From: Struthio camelus
Lineage: Eukaryota; Chordata; Aves; Struthioniformes; Struthionidae
DNA length: 64,000 nucleotides
Direction of reading: 5' to 3'
NCBI RefSeq assembly: GCF_040807025.1
Contig: NC_090954.1
Location: forward strand, 1,560,001-1,624,000
The notes under the pieces are model-generated. The model made no database searches, was not told the DNA's origin, and was given only the letters and a program-made list of their open reading frames with translations. Made by a program: the position numbers and the translations under genes. Each line of letters starts with the position of its first letter. Positions within the stretch are counted from its first letter, which is position 1. This document shows positions 12,181 through 23,121 of the stretch, piece after piece.

Positions 12181-14672
12181 GGAAAAGAAGATAATCAGAA
12201 CACGTCTCCAAAAGAAAATAACCCTTCCGCTTATCTGTGGGAGATGATTTTCCCCCTCCGGCCCCCTGGTTGTATGTAGCTGGAAACTGAAAATAACAGC
12301 AAAGGCTAGGTGCGCATAGGTAGACGCGCTTGGCTTCAACAAAACGTTTGAATAAGACTTAGGAAAAAGGCCAAACAGACTGAAAAAATTCGCACTTCTA
12401 ATGAACAGGGTCAAGATGTCTCAGCGGGAGACAGAAACCAACTTCTCCAGCCTCTCGGTGAAGTAGTACCAGATCCCCTATAAATTTAATAATTTGGAAA
12501 GTATCTTCTCTAACTCCTAAGACTAAACCTGAACAGTGTTCTAGTTTTACTAACTTACTCTATTTTCTTCCTCCTGTAGTACTGATAGCCGTTTTTCCTT
12601 TCTTTTTTATTTTACTGGATTCATTCTGAACAGTTTTCCACTGTTATTTAGTGTTTGCTGTTCAAACTCTAACAGTTATGCTCATAGGCGAAAAGCTCGT
12701 GTTGTGTTGCCAAAAGGAGAAATATTAGCCAGGTTGCTTCTGTGAATATTTGCATTTGCAAGCACAAAACTGAGCTTCCTCTGGGGCTATAACACTTGTC
12801 TAGGAGTAAAGGTGCCTGAGGAAAAAAGTTTGAGCAGAAGAAGGGTTACAAAAACATTCATCGAAAATATTTCTTTGTTCAATGATGCTTTCAAAATAGA
12901 TATAATACTTGAAAATGTTGACTCTCTGCTTAGCAGGTAGGAAGTGTTATGCTACGGTCCCATGCACCAGAAGAGTTTGCTATGTGCCTCTGCCTGCCAT
13001 GTACCGTGTTTAAGAAGCGATAGTGCGTGAGGGTTTTGTGGCTGAGAAACCGCTCTAGGTTGGTTGCTTTGGGCTTTTTGCTCGTAGCCCTTGTAAAGTT
13101 GAGCTGTGATGCTTTTGCTGTCTGTCTTGTGTTTGAACTTGGCAGAAGGTGGCTTTCCATAAAAGATCGCGTTTTCTTCCCTTTTCTAGACTTAGGAGCC
13201 CTGACTGTCCATTTGAGGGATGATGCGGAGCTCATTTTTGTGTTCCAACTTTCCCCTAAGAGGAAAGTCTGTCTCATTTTATCTTTAAAATTGATCCCTC
13301 TTGCTTAAGAGGATATTTTTTAATGGCTGAATGCTGTAGCTTGCATGTACCACTAGTGCTTAAGCCCATTAGAGATAAGGCTTTAACAAAAAAAGCCTGT
13401 TTTGGGCAGATAAATGCTGTTTGGGTCACAGTGCTGTAGGACTGAGATGTAATGCCTCCTTGTAGGGCTTCAAGAGGTCCTACCTAGAAACCAGATATGT
13501 GAATTTTCAGGCAACTTGTACTGGATGCTCAGAGTCCAATGTTGCTACTTGTTTTTCTCAACGAAATGATAATTCTTATGACCAGTGGTGATTTTTTTTT
13601 TCCATGTTGAACTCCTTTAAGTACATTACTGTTATTAAAGCATCTGAAAAATAAGGGTTGCTGATCTACAGATTTCAATTCCATCTTTTCTAGTTTTTCT
13701 GTAGAAAAGCTTTATTTCTTTCTCCCACTTCCTCCTCCTCTAGTCCAAGGAGGCCAGAGGCCAGGAGAAGGCTGTGCCTGAGTGATAGCTGATCCCAGAC
13801 CGCTTAGCAGGGTATCCAGATCTCCAACCCATAGCAGTGGGAACAGGGTGAATGGGGACTAGGCAGCACGGGAATGTAGCAAACAGAGGGGGGATATTTT
13901 CACCACTTGCTCTTTCTTATGTTTCAACCCCTTTGAAAGCTGTGGTTCTGTGATACCATCTCATCGCTCTGAAATGAGGGGGAAGGTGGGTGGATGAGTG
14001 TATAAACTGGTATCGAATGTGGTGCCAGTAGATGGCACTCAAGAATATGCAGCGTCATTTCTGGGGTTTGGAGGACCGGCAGAGCTCGATGCAGTAGAGG
14101 GTCAGTGGTTTTCTCTGGCAGCTCTTTGTGTTTACTCCTGTGAGAGGAAATAAGACCTGTGCTGTGCATTAATCTGACCATATCCAAAGGTGTATCTGAA
14201 TGCCCTGGAGGAGATGTGGTGCTTGAGGCGCCTACAGGTCACGATTTGCACCACCAGTGGGGCCTGGCTGCCATGTGCATCTTGCGCTGGGGTGCCATTG
14301 TGCTTCTGCCCTGGTTCATGGAGCCAACTTCTGCTGTGCTGACCTGCCAGGGGCCTGGGAAAGTACAGAGAGGTGGCAATGCCAAAGCAGCTTTTTCAGC
14401 AATGGAAAAAATGTAATTTCTTTCTCAAAAGGGTTTGTGGTGATCACAGTACTGACTTTAAATGGAGACCTGGGTACATGCTAACTCATCTCTGCTTGGC
14501 ATTCCCATAAATCTTGACGTGGACGTGACTTAGCTCTTCCAGGACTCCTAGGTGCCGAGTTTGTCATCTTGAGTCAGTCTGTAGCATCTTAGTGCTTGTT
14601 TGTCTTCCCCAGAATAGATCTTCACCAGCTCATTAGTGATGTCTGCCCACAGATTCTCACCACTGGCAAAAT

Positions 14673-14690
14673 AGCTGTGTCGACACAGCT
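14673..14690. repeat. 18-base perfect palindrome
   Basis: AGCTGTGTCGACACAGCT is self-complementary over its whole length and has a central CpG. It could be a dimeric protein-binding site, or chance. Confidence 0.9.
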
Positions 14691-15263
14691 GAGGCCAGGA
14701 AGCCCTTCTTGTCCTGGCTCATGTGTTGAATGCTCCTTATCTTTTAGGCCAGTTTCTGTGTGATTTTTTTCAACATTGGCTCCACAGCAAATGATCTGTC
14801 ATAAAAGCATAGAGGCACAGCCAGTGTTCTTTAGAAATAATGCAAGACACTTCCCAAGCTATCTTCAAAGGCCACATAATTTGCCCCAAGTGTTTATCAC
14901 TGGGACTGGTAACATAATAGTTGTTGTCTGATTTGATGAATTCCATTTTCTTTTTTCTTAGATGTAATTTATTTGACAAATATTTCTTTTGTTGCTACTC
15001 TTACACTCTGTCACAATAGCTAGAGGAAGAGACTTTTAGGGCAAAACTGTACTCCGAGTTGCGTTGATTTGGCGGTTAGTGTCACGTTCCTCTTGAACTT
15101 TTGTAATTCATACTCGTTAACCTGAAAATGTTATTGTAATTTTCTTCTCCTAAACTAGTCTTTAAAATATAAAAGTATAAAGTAGCTTCTGTTTTGTTTC
15201 AAGTAGCCTGAGAGGTACTGTCTCTTGCAAGACACTAAATTAGGATGCAGACCGAGAATCGCT

Positions 15264-15283
15264 TAGTATTTAAATAAATACTA
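15264..15283. repeat. AT-rich short hairpin
   Basis: The nine-base arms TAGTATTTA and TAAATACTA are separated by AA. It sits about 85 bases upstream of the long A-run at 15368. Confidence 0.7.
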
Positions 15284-15367
15284 TTTAAACCAAGGATTTA
15301 AACAAATAAATGTATTTATGTGTTTTACTTCTATTTTTTTGAAGAATTAGGCTAAATCACTGTACTT

Positions 15368-15392
15368 AAAAAAAAAAAAAAAAAAAAAAAAA
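15368..15392 (+). repeat. A25 homopolymer
   Basis: Twenty-five consecutive A residues. AATAAA hexamers occur upstream at 15273 and 15305. This could be simple slippage or the tail of an old retroposed transcript; no recognisable parent sequence precedes it. Confidence 0.9.
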
Positions 15393-16425
15393 CACCTCTC
15401 TCTACATTGCCTAACTCTTCTACCTGGTAAATAAATAATGTGATCCTAATTCTAATCTCATTTGCTTACTTATACACTGGCATAGTTCCATTGACTGTAA
15501 GGAAACTGATTTCTATTTTACAGTATTTTGCACAGCTTACTGCACTCTGTACCGTCTGTGCGGATTTGCTTGCACCCCGTCATGCTAACACAGATTTATT
15601 TTAGAACTGAGAGATGTGTAGATCAGACAGAAATGATATCGCATAGCCACATCCATGCAACCTGTGCTAAATTAAGTGGTGACGTGGGGGTCGATGGCTG
15701 CAGTGCCATGCCTGGCCTGAGGCTGCCGTGCCAGTGTTGCACTGCCCCTTGCACCCCACGCTGCCCTCCAGCCTCCTGCTGTGTCCTGCAGCTGCTTTCC
15801 AACCAGGACACCTTCTCTTATGTGAACCCATGCGAGTCCTGCTGAACTTTCCAGCAGGTAATGTTTGATTGTTGTTGTTTAGCGTTTTTTGTTTTTTTAT
15901 TCATAAACTATGCTTGTTTTACACATGCCTTATCCATTGGTGTTCTTGATACCAAACACATCTGTTCATCCTCTAAAATTAGCTGCAGCACAGGCAGGTT
16001 TGTTGTTGGCATCATCTCCAATCTACTGGGATTAAGGCTCTTTACTGGGGAATATCACTGGAAAACCTGTTCCCCTTGGAGAGCTGCAGATGAGATTCAC
16101 CCAAAGTGCTGTTGGAATCAGTGAAAAGTGTTTCTTGCAATTATTATTGGATATTATTATTGGTAATACAAAGTTGTGCCTAGGTTGATGTCCTCAGCAG
16201 AGAACCCAAAGCAGGGGGCCTGGCTTGTCCCACTTTTAAAGGCAGTGAAAATGTGAACTCCTTCAGCTTGTGAGTTCATTTATTTTAAAATGTGTTATCA
16301 ACTCCTGGAATAAATATCCAGCTACTTTTGTGACTTAGTGAACAGGCCCTCGATTCATGCAGTCTAGCCTAAGGCACTCTATGCCCTTTCCAAAGGTATA
16401 GACTCACACACTGAGACTTCACACT

Positions 16426-16690
16426 TCACAGAATCACAGAATGGTTGAGGTTGGAAGGGACCTCTGGAGATCATCTAGTCCAACCCCCCCCTGCTCCAGC
16501 AGGGTCCTCTGGAGCATGTTTCCCAGGATCGCGTCCAGATGGGTTTTGAATATCTCCAGCAAAGGAGACTCCACAACCTTCCTGGGCGACCTGCTCCAGG
16601 GCTCAGTCACCCTCACAGGAAAGGAGTTTTTCCTCATGTTCAGATGGAACTGCCTGTGTTTCAGTTTACGCCCGTTGCCTCTTCCCACAC
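16426..16690 (-). mobile_element. CR1 LINE 3' end, well preserved
   Basis: This is the least decayed repeat in the window. The left edge carries two copies of the 3' tail octamer (CACAGAATCACAGAATGG when read on plus). The characteristic blocks AGGTTGGAAGGGACCTCTGG and ATCATCTAGTCCAACC follow, then the 3' part of ORF2. On the minus strand, about 84 codons (16688 down to 16437) are uninterrupted and end in the familiar CR1 ORF2 C-terminus with KLKHRQFHLNMRKNSF and VVESPLLEIFKTHLD. The copy is 5'-truncated near 16690, where similarity stops abruptly. It is far too short to be active. The open frame shows that the copy is relatively young, not that it is functional. Confidence 0.95.
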
Positions 16691-17393
16691 AAGAGATGGA
16701 AAAAGCGCTATCCCTAAAAACTGTACCTTCAAAAGCTAGCTGAAAGGAGGCCTCTGAGCCAGTCAGTGAAACTGTGCTGTAGAGGTATGGGATTCAAACG
16801 TTGCTCCTCAGAGGAAGACACCTATTGATAAGGCAGTAAGGAGTGGACATTTCTCTCTTGTTCTTAGCCATAAAGTTTTTCTGGGGCAAGGTGGAAAAGC
16901 ACAGGTACAAAAGTACGTCAGGCTTCTTCTCCAAGATAAAGGTTTGACCGTGCTTAATTCACACCCCTTGAGTTTGGAAAACTACTTCTAAATTGTCTTG
17001 CTCTTCTTTCCCAGGCCCCTTTTGGGGGCCAGTTTATAAGCTCATCTGTCCAGACAGTGACCTAATGAGTAAGCCAGTGGCTGTTCCAGAATGTGAAATC
17101 TATACCTTTTGTCTGTTGTTCTTACTCAGAGCATGAATTTGCCCCACTGGACTCTCTTATATCTTAGATGGGCACTGGCAACAGTCATGCTGTTCCTTTG
17201 TTTTTGCGGAGGAGGAGAGAGGAGAATTGTTTGTTTTGCTTTGTTTTTTGCAGTAAGCATCTATAAACCCTTTTTAAAATAAATGCTTTCTTTACAAATA
17301 AAATAACTTTTTTGCATGCTAACTCCTTTTAATATAATCAATCTCTCTATTCACGAAAACAACTCTGATGAAACATCCCGTTCAGTGAGGGCA
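16691..17393. other. Non-coding between two CR1 copies
   Basis: Unique AT-rich sequence, with a T-rich acceptor-like tract ending in GCAG near 17253. Nothing else is recognised. Confidence 0.55.
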
Positions 17394-17590
17394 ATTTAGG
17401 CTAGACATCAGGAAAACCTAGCTAATGATTAAAATAGTGAGGCACTGATATAAGTTGCCAGGAGAGCTTAAGGAAACTCCATTATGGGAAGTCTTTAAGA
17501 ATAAGTTTGGCACGTATTATCAGGAATGATTGAGATATAATTGATCCTGACTTGGAGCAAGAGAATGGACTGGATGATTTCTTCTTTTCT
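17394..17590 (+). mobile_element. Old CR1 LINE 3' end
   Basis: Ordered blocks of the 3' end of an older CR1-type family are visible on the plus strand: TTTAGGCTAGACATCAGGAAAA, AGTGAGGCACTGATATAAGTTGCCAG, GGAAGTCTTTAAGAATAAG, and a final GAATGGACTGGATGATTT. These correspond to the late ORF2 coding region and 3' UTR, and are diverged by substitutions and small indels. The terminal short repeat is lost or unrecognisable after about 17590. The orientation is opposite to the neighbouring copy at 16.4 kb, so this is an independent insertion. Confidence 0.8.
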
Positions 17591-20500
17591 TGTTCTGCAT
17601 GATATCCAAGATTTAAAAAAAAAAAAGTTAAATGGTTCAATGTTACCAAATGTTCCCTCCCCTCTTTCTAAGGGAATTTTTCACTGAATTTCAACTGAAC
17701 GTGCAAATAGTTGAGCATGCTTAGTGATTTATGTCACATGTCAAGGTCTAAACCTCTTGAGGATGTAACTCCACATCCTTAAATATTTTTCCTTCTCTCC
17801 CCTACTGCTTAATAAGTTTGGTGTATTGCTAACAGCGACTTTGAATTGCCGTTTCTCCACTGATGCTGAAATCTGGGCAATTATAGTGAAAGGAGCACAG
17901 TTGCAGCCACCTTGCACAGTAAGGCTGAGCCAAGCCTCAATTTCCACAAATAAGAATTAGAACAGAAAGTTTTAAACAAATATTATTCATCCTGAATTGA
18001 AAGGAAGAGCTGAGTATTCAGAAAATGACTCATTGTGAGGGCGAAGTGCATGCACTACCTTGAAATGTTGTCTTGAGGGCTGTTTTATTAAATACATGAG
18101 TGAACTGACTAACAACAAAACTGATGCAGAATGCTGATGGTACTTTTGACCTTTAAAACCTTTATGAAAGTTGTAATTTGCTCATTTTTTAATTTAGGAA
18201 AGCAATAAGATTAATCATTCTTTACATTTGCTTCTCCAAACAGGCAGATATATTTGCATCTTTTAATGATCAGAATCAGTATTTTAGCTTTGTATATTAA
18301 GACTAAATTACTTAAAACTGCCTGTTATATCCAAAAGAAGACGTTGTATGATGTACTGATTGCTTCCTGTTTTTCTCGTTGCAGTGATGGACACAAGAGA
18401 GAAAGCAATGTTAAAATAGCTACCTCTCGCACCTAAAATTCATATGCAAAGGCATTTTATTGCATGTTTTGCTTCCCTCTCCTAAACTATAGCAGTTAGT
18501 TCAGATGTGAATATTCAGAATAATCAGCTACCCCCAAATCAGAAATGAATATTGTGTGTCTTGTTAACCATGTTTAACATTTCTTCCGTACGTTTTACTT
18601 GGGTTAGGCTCCCTCAAGTTTAAATATTACTGTCCAGAATAAAAATATGTTTACCCTGATAGGAGGGATGAATGTCCATAGAGCTGCTGTCACAAATTTT
18701 GTCAATGACCTGCTGTTGCCTGAATGCTGTCCATTGCAGAAAGAGCACTCTGAGTTGTCCAATGTGCCAGGCAGCTCTTTTGGAAAGCTGCCCATTTGGC
18801 ACCTGATTACTCATTAGCAGCTTCTCTTTGTGAAGATAAAGCTGGTGGTCATGGATGCACTCCAGGTCTGAGGAACTGAAACCATACCTGGGGAGAAGCC
18901 AAAGTCTGCAGTCAGACGAGGTGGGGTAGGTGCATGTGTAGAAGCCAGAAACTTTGTGCATGATTTGTTCAAAGGAGATTGCAATGCTGTGGAAAAGGCC
19001 TTTGCTCTTGGTTGAATATTTGGCTGGCCCGGAGGTGGCATTTCAGTGGCACAAAGCAGTCTTGCTCAGTGAAGGCTTTGGAAGCCTAAGGCAACATCCC
19101 GTGAAAACTGTAATTCTAATAACAGGTATACTCCAGTTAATATTTCCTGATAGGGGCCAAAGCTTGAGTTACTTTCCAAATCCCCGTAACTTTGCAGGTT
19201 GGAATTAAAATAGAATATTTATGCAAACCACAAAACTGATTTTGGCCTTAGAATGTGAAAAACTTGCCTGATGAGTTTTTGCCAAATAAAACCACCCTGG
19301 GTTTTATTTCATTGCAGTTTTTCCAAGCAAGGATAGTTTTCAGAAAATGAAATCCATTGACATAGGCCAGGCCAAGAAATGAGTGAGGAGTGTACAAAGG
19401 TTATAACCATATAACTTTAAAAACCTCTAAATCCTTCCCTGTGTGGCTTTGCTGAAACCGGTGTAGCTCGCTCTTTGACCCTTGTGCATTTTCAGCCAAG
19501 ATCACATGAGAATAGCAAAGCTTCTTTCCCATCTGAGAGCTATCTCACAATTCCAAAAGTCTACAAAACACCTGAACAGTTAATAATGCTTTATATGGAA
19601 AGCAGTTTTCTGACTTGCTTTGGTGAATGGCCATGTCCAGTAAGTAATTGTCATCCCCATTTTGCCACAGGGAGCAGAAGGACGCTGTACCGAATATCCT
19701 TGGTACTTACAGATCAGACTTCAAAAAATGCTTCGTCTCCATCAAGTCCTGTGGTTATCCACATACATTCAGACTCCTACTTTCTCTGTTCACTTCACAC
19801 ATAGGTTAAGTATAGGGAGTCTGTGTAGAGAAGAACATGAGTTCATGATGAGGAAACAGCTCTGTCCATTTCTAATCTCAGGTCTTTTATGTAGTGTTTC
19901 TGGACAAATTGGTGGGAGCTAGGCTCTTAAATATTCTGCCCAGCCTGCTTCAGACCTTCTTTCAAGGTCCAGTTTTGGAAAAAAGCTAAAGAACCAGCAT
20001 CTCCCATTATTTCTAATTCTGTATGTGTGTACAAGTAGCTTGTAGAAGTTCACCAAACAGTTGAAGCACATCCTTGCACAGATGGCGGAGGTGCATGTGA
20101 GAGCTGAGGTTTCATGCAAAAGGCACCAGGCGCTTTGCCCAGTCACTGTTCCCGATGGCTTGCTCATGTACGTCTTTTGTAGACACTGGAAAGACACATC
20201 TGTGTATGTCTTTTAAAGACATCAGAAAGAAATGGCTGTTTTTCTTCTGAATGTCTGTTTGCCGTCAAACTGGAAATACGAGTAAAAGAGGACCTGAATT
20301 GTGTCACTAAGGTAGCATTCTGCTTCTTTCTGTGGGAAAGCATCAGAGATTTTGCTTTGTAAAACTTTGCGGCCATACATTAAACGTTTTTCAGAATTCA
20401 GTTTCATCTACATTTTATCTTTCCAGCAGCACAAGATTTAAGCACATTAAAACAAAAATCTTTCTTATCTCCCATTACTTTTTCTTAGACTCCTCCCAGC

Positions 20501-20963
20501 ATATGTGTCTCCCTTTCTCTGTGTCTGGAGGTAAAAGGCTCAGAAGAAAAAGAACAAGAAAAGACCTAGAAGCTGATGACGTGTCAGTGTGTTGCCTCTC
20601 GTGAGATGGATGTGCTAACGCTTTGGCATCACAGAAGAATAAAAGGCGGTCAGATATGGTGAAAGAAATGATGAAACCAGATGTAAGGTTGATTAAAACC
20701 ACTTCTATTGATTCATGCTTTTAATGTATTTCTCGGCCCTGGTATTTCATTGCTGTATATTTCCCCACTGGAATTCTTTAGACCCTCTGTGTGTGTGTGT
20801 GTGTGTGAGAGACCTCTCAGCTACCAGCTGTGGAAATGATTGTGTAGTCACTAAAAATGGTGACTTTTGGTGAGGAATGAACAGTAGAAATGGAGAAAGT
20901 ATTAATACACGCATTCTGTTCTCATATACATCTTATTAAGTGCTGAAGAAAGAAATGAAACCA
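17591..20963. other. Non-coding, nothing recognised
   Basis: AT-rich unique sequence. A good acceptor-like site (TTTTTCTCGTTGCAG) ends at 18384 but no coding exon follows. The (TG)10 repeat lies near the right end. Confidence 0.55.
20788..20807 (+). repeat. (TG)10 microsatellite
   Basis: Ten perfect TG units, followed by AGAGAG. This is a standard dinucleotide repeat, likely to vary in length. Confidence 0.95.
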
Positions 20964-21064
20964 TACAGAATCATGAAATACTTTAGGTTGGATGGGACCT
21001 CTGGAGGTGTCTAGTCCAGCCTCCTGCTCCGATGAGATCTGGTTGCCTAGGGCCTTGTCCAAAA
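20964..21064 (-). mobile_element. CR1 LINE 3' end fragment
   Basis: On the plus strand the element begins with CAGAATCATGAAATACTTTA, followed by GGTTGGATGGGACCTCTGGA and GTCTAGTCCAGCCTCCTGCT. The right end is the inverted CR1 motif GGGCCTTGTCCA. This is the minus-orientation CR1 terminus, about 100 bases long, moderately diverged and 5'-truncated. No coding frame of useful length survives. Confidence 0.88.
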
Positions 21065-22568
21065 TAAGTCCTTACCTATAGTTTCTGTGAGCCACTGACA
21101 GCTCTTTGATATAGCCATGGTTTTACTTTGCAGACTAAAGACACACCTGAAAAATGTAAGGTTTTAATCAAAAACAGCTACTATTCCCTCCAGCTGTACC
21201 TCTGTTCTATTAATGAATAAATTTTCTATATGCCGGAGATGTCTCTAGCATCCAGTTTCTGCCATGCTTAGCAAATGTGCACCTTTCTGTCCATGAACCC
21301 CACCTTAAGGCTTAGCAAAATGACAGTTTCCCTTACACCCTCTGCCTGGCGATGAAGTGACCTGCTTTCTGGGCTGGGGCAGTGCCAAAGCGGACCAAGA
21401 GGAAGTCTTTGAAAAGTGCTGAGCTATTCCTTCCTCACCTACTAGGAACTGAACTCCACAGTTCTGCAGCATCCCGCTCAAACCACTCATATATGCCTTA
21501 GCTTGGCTGAAAGCTTCATGAGCCTGAGCAAATTTGGGGTTTGTGATCATATCCAAAATTGGATGTGTTTTGCCAGGGTTTTGCTATGAAAATTGCTCAC
21601 AGCTCCATTGACTGGCTGTGCTGCCTCTGCAGCATCAATTCTATCCCTGGCTGACACCTTTGATTTTGGAAGTTGTCTTCATTTTCCAGAGCAAAGTATG
21701 TACATTAGCTATTTTTGGATAGCGTATATTTAATCTCCTGTAAGAAATGGAGCAATTCACTTGTTCCTTATTTCCAGAGCCATTACATTTCTCTTGGTGA
21801 CAGCTCCAGGGAACAGAAATCCGTAACTTGTTTAATGTCTTCATCTGAGTGATCGAAAGACATCTAACCAAAAATCCCCTTCTGTACTACCAGGAGGAAA
21901 ATAGCATGCAGCACCTTCTAGATGAAATAGTTTCTTTTTCACCGTAGGTAAAAAGGAGTGTTAAAAAATAATAATTTTTGAATGGTTCTTCTATCTATTA
22001 ATTTGGAAGCCAAATTAAATTATTACTGCCTGTTCATCACTTTGTCTGGTCATTGTTTTATTTTGTTTAGCTGCTGATAAACTGTGGACTTTGCACCATG
22101 TAAAGTGTATTTAAACTCTTAGCTCAAGTGAAAAATGAGTTATCTGTGCCAGTATTTAAATGTGCAGGGAGAAATCTGGGACAGTCACATGGGCTGCCAA
22201 CGGAAATAACTGATGGAAGATTTTACTGTGTTTAATTGAAAACACATAAAGTAGAGGCATATATTGTGAGTTCTTTCTGATGGAAAAGTGACAGAAAGTA
22301 CGTAGCGACTTCAGAGGGGCTGAAACACGCAGCCAGAGAGATTCTCAAGCCTGTCTGCAGGCTTACTCTGTATACGTGTACTAGGGGAAGCTAGACTGCT
22401 TGCAAATTGTAGAGATGATCTATATTGCTAATAGCTAGAAGGGCCTCTCTTTTGATCAGAAAATATGAACCTCGCTAGAGTGTTCCAAGCTCTACAACAC
22501 GCAGTTCAACAGCAGTTGTGAAGTCCTGAAGTGTTTGCAGATTTGCTTTAAAAAAAAAAACAGCAAAA

Positions 22569-22590
22569 AAGGATAGCAATTGCTGTCCTT
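22569..22590. repeat. Near-perfect inverted repeat
   Basis: The eleven-base arms AAGGATAGCAA and TTGCTGTCCTT abut with one mismatch, which would be a G-U pair in RNA. There is no loop, so a microRNA precursor is unlikely. Confidence 0.7.
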
Positions 22591-23068
22591 TAACTACAAG
22601 TCGGACTTTGAAAGCGTGTTGTTGATTTAATGCAATGTGTGCAGATGAAGTTGTTTATTGGAGGGAATGCTACCTTCCTGTGGCACTATAGGAAGGATAT
22701 CTTTAACAAAAATGAGGCAACGTTAACTTAAATACAAGGTTGTGTTTGTGGGTTGAGGCTAAGTGCAGGGAACTCCAGATGAGATTAGCATTACTTAGGT
22801 GAAAGCAGCAGCAGTCAAGATCTGGATTTGGGGCCAAGGTAAATAAGAAGTTGAAACAAGGTAAAGAACATCGGGTCGTGCCACTGGAGCAGTGCAAAAA
22901 TACTGGCGCTTTTATGTGCTTGATACTGATGAAGTAGCTCTAATGAGGAGACTAATAGCTGAGGCACAGGTTAATGTTATTTGGTCTCATACAAATTAAA
23001 CCATTTGTTCATATATCGTGCAGGGTCACATACATGGAAAAAAATGAGGCGATGTTTTGTCAGCATTT

Positions 23069-23121
23069 TTGGTTGGTTTGTTGGGGGGTTTTGTTTGTTT
23101 TTATTTGTTTATTGTTTTTTA
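23069..23121 (+). repeat. GTTT-rich low-complexity tract
   Basis: GTTT and GTTTT units alternate, with a G6 interruption. It has no coding or structural signal beyond composition. Confidence 0.75.

Larger units (their letters stand above)
12181..16425. other. Non-coding, downstream of the CpG island
   Basis: Base composition returns to AT-rich. An acceptor-like pyrimidine tract (TTTTCTTCCCTTTTCTAG) ends at 13189, but the following frame is unremarkable. The stretch also holds the palindrome at 14673, the hairpin at 15264 and the A25 run. No gene is recognised. Confidence 0.55.

Noticed and set aside
11707..12414. 235-codon minus-strand open frame, the longest in the window
   Set aside because: It crosses the CpG island, begins with TTG rather than ATG, is arginine- and proline-rich from base composition, and overlaps an open plus frame. 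No domain is recognised.
20842..20866. TGTGTAGTCACTAAAAATGG resembles miR-153
   Set aside because: The seed differs, the match needs insertions and there is no precursor hairpin.
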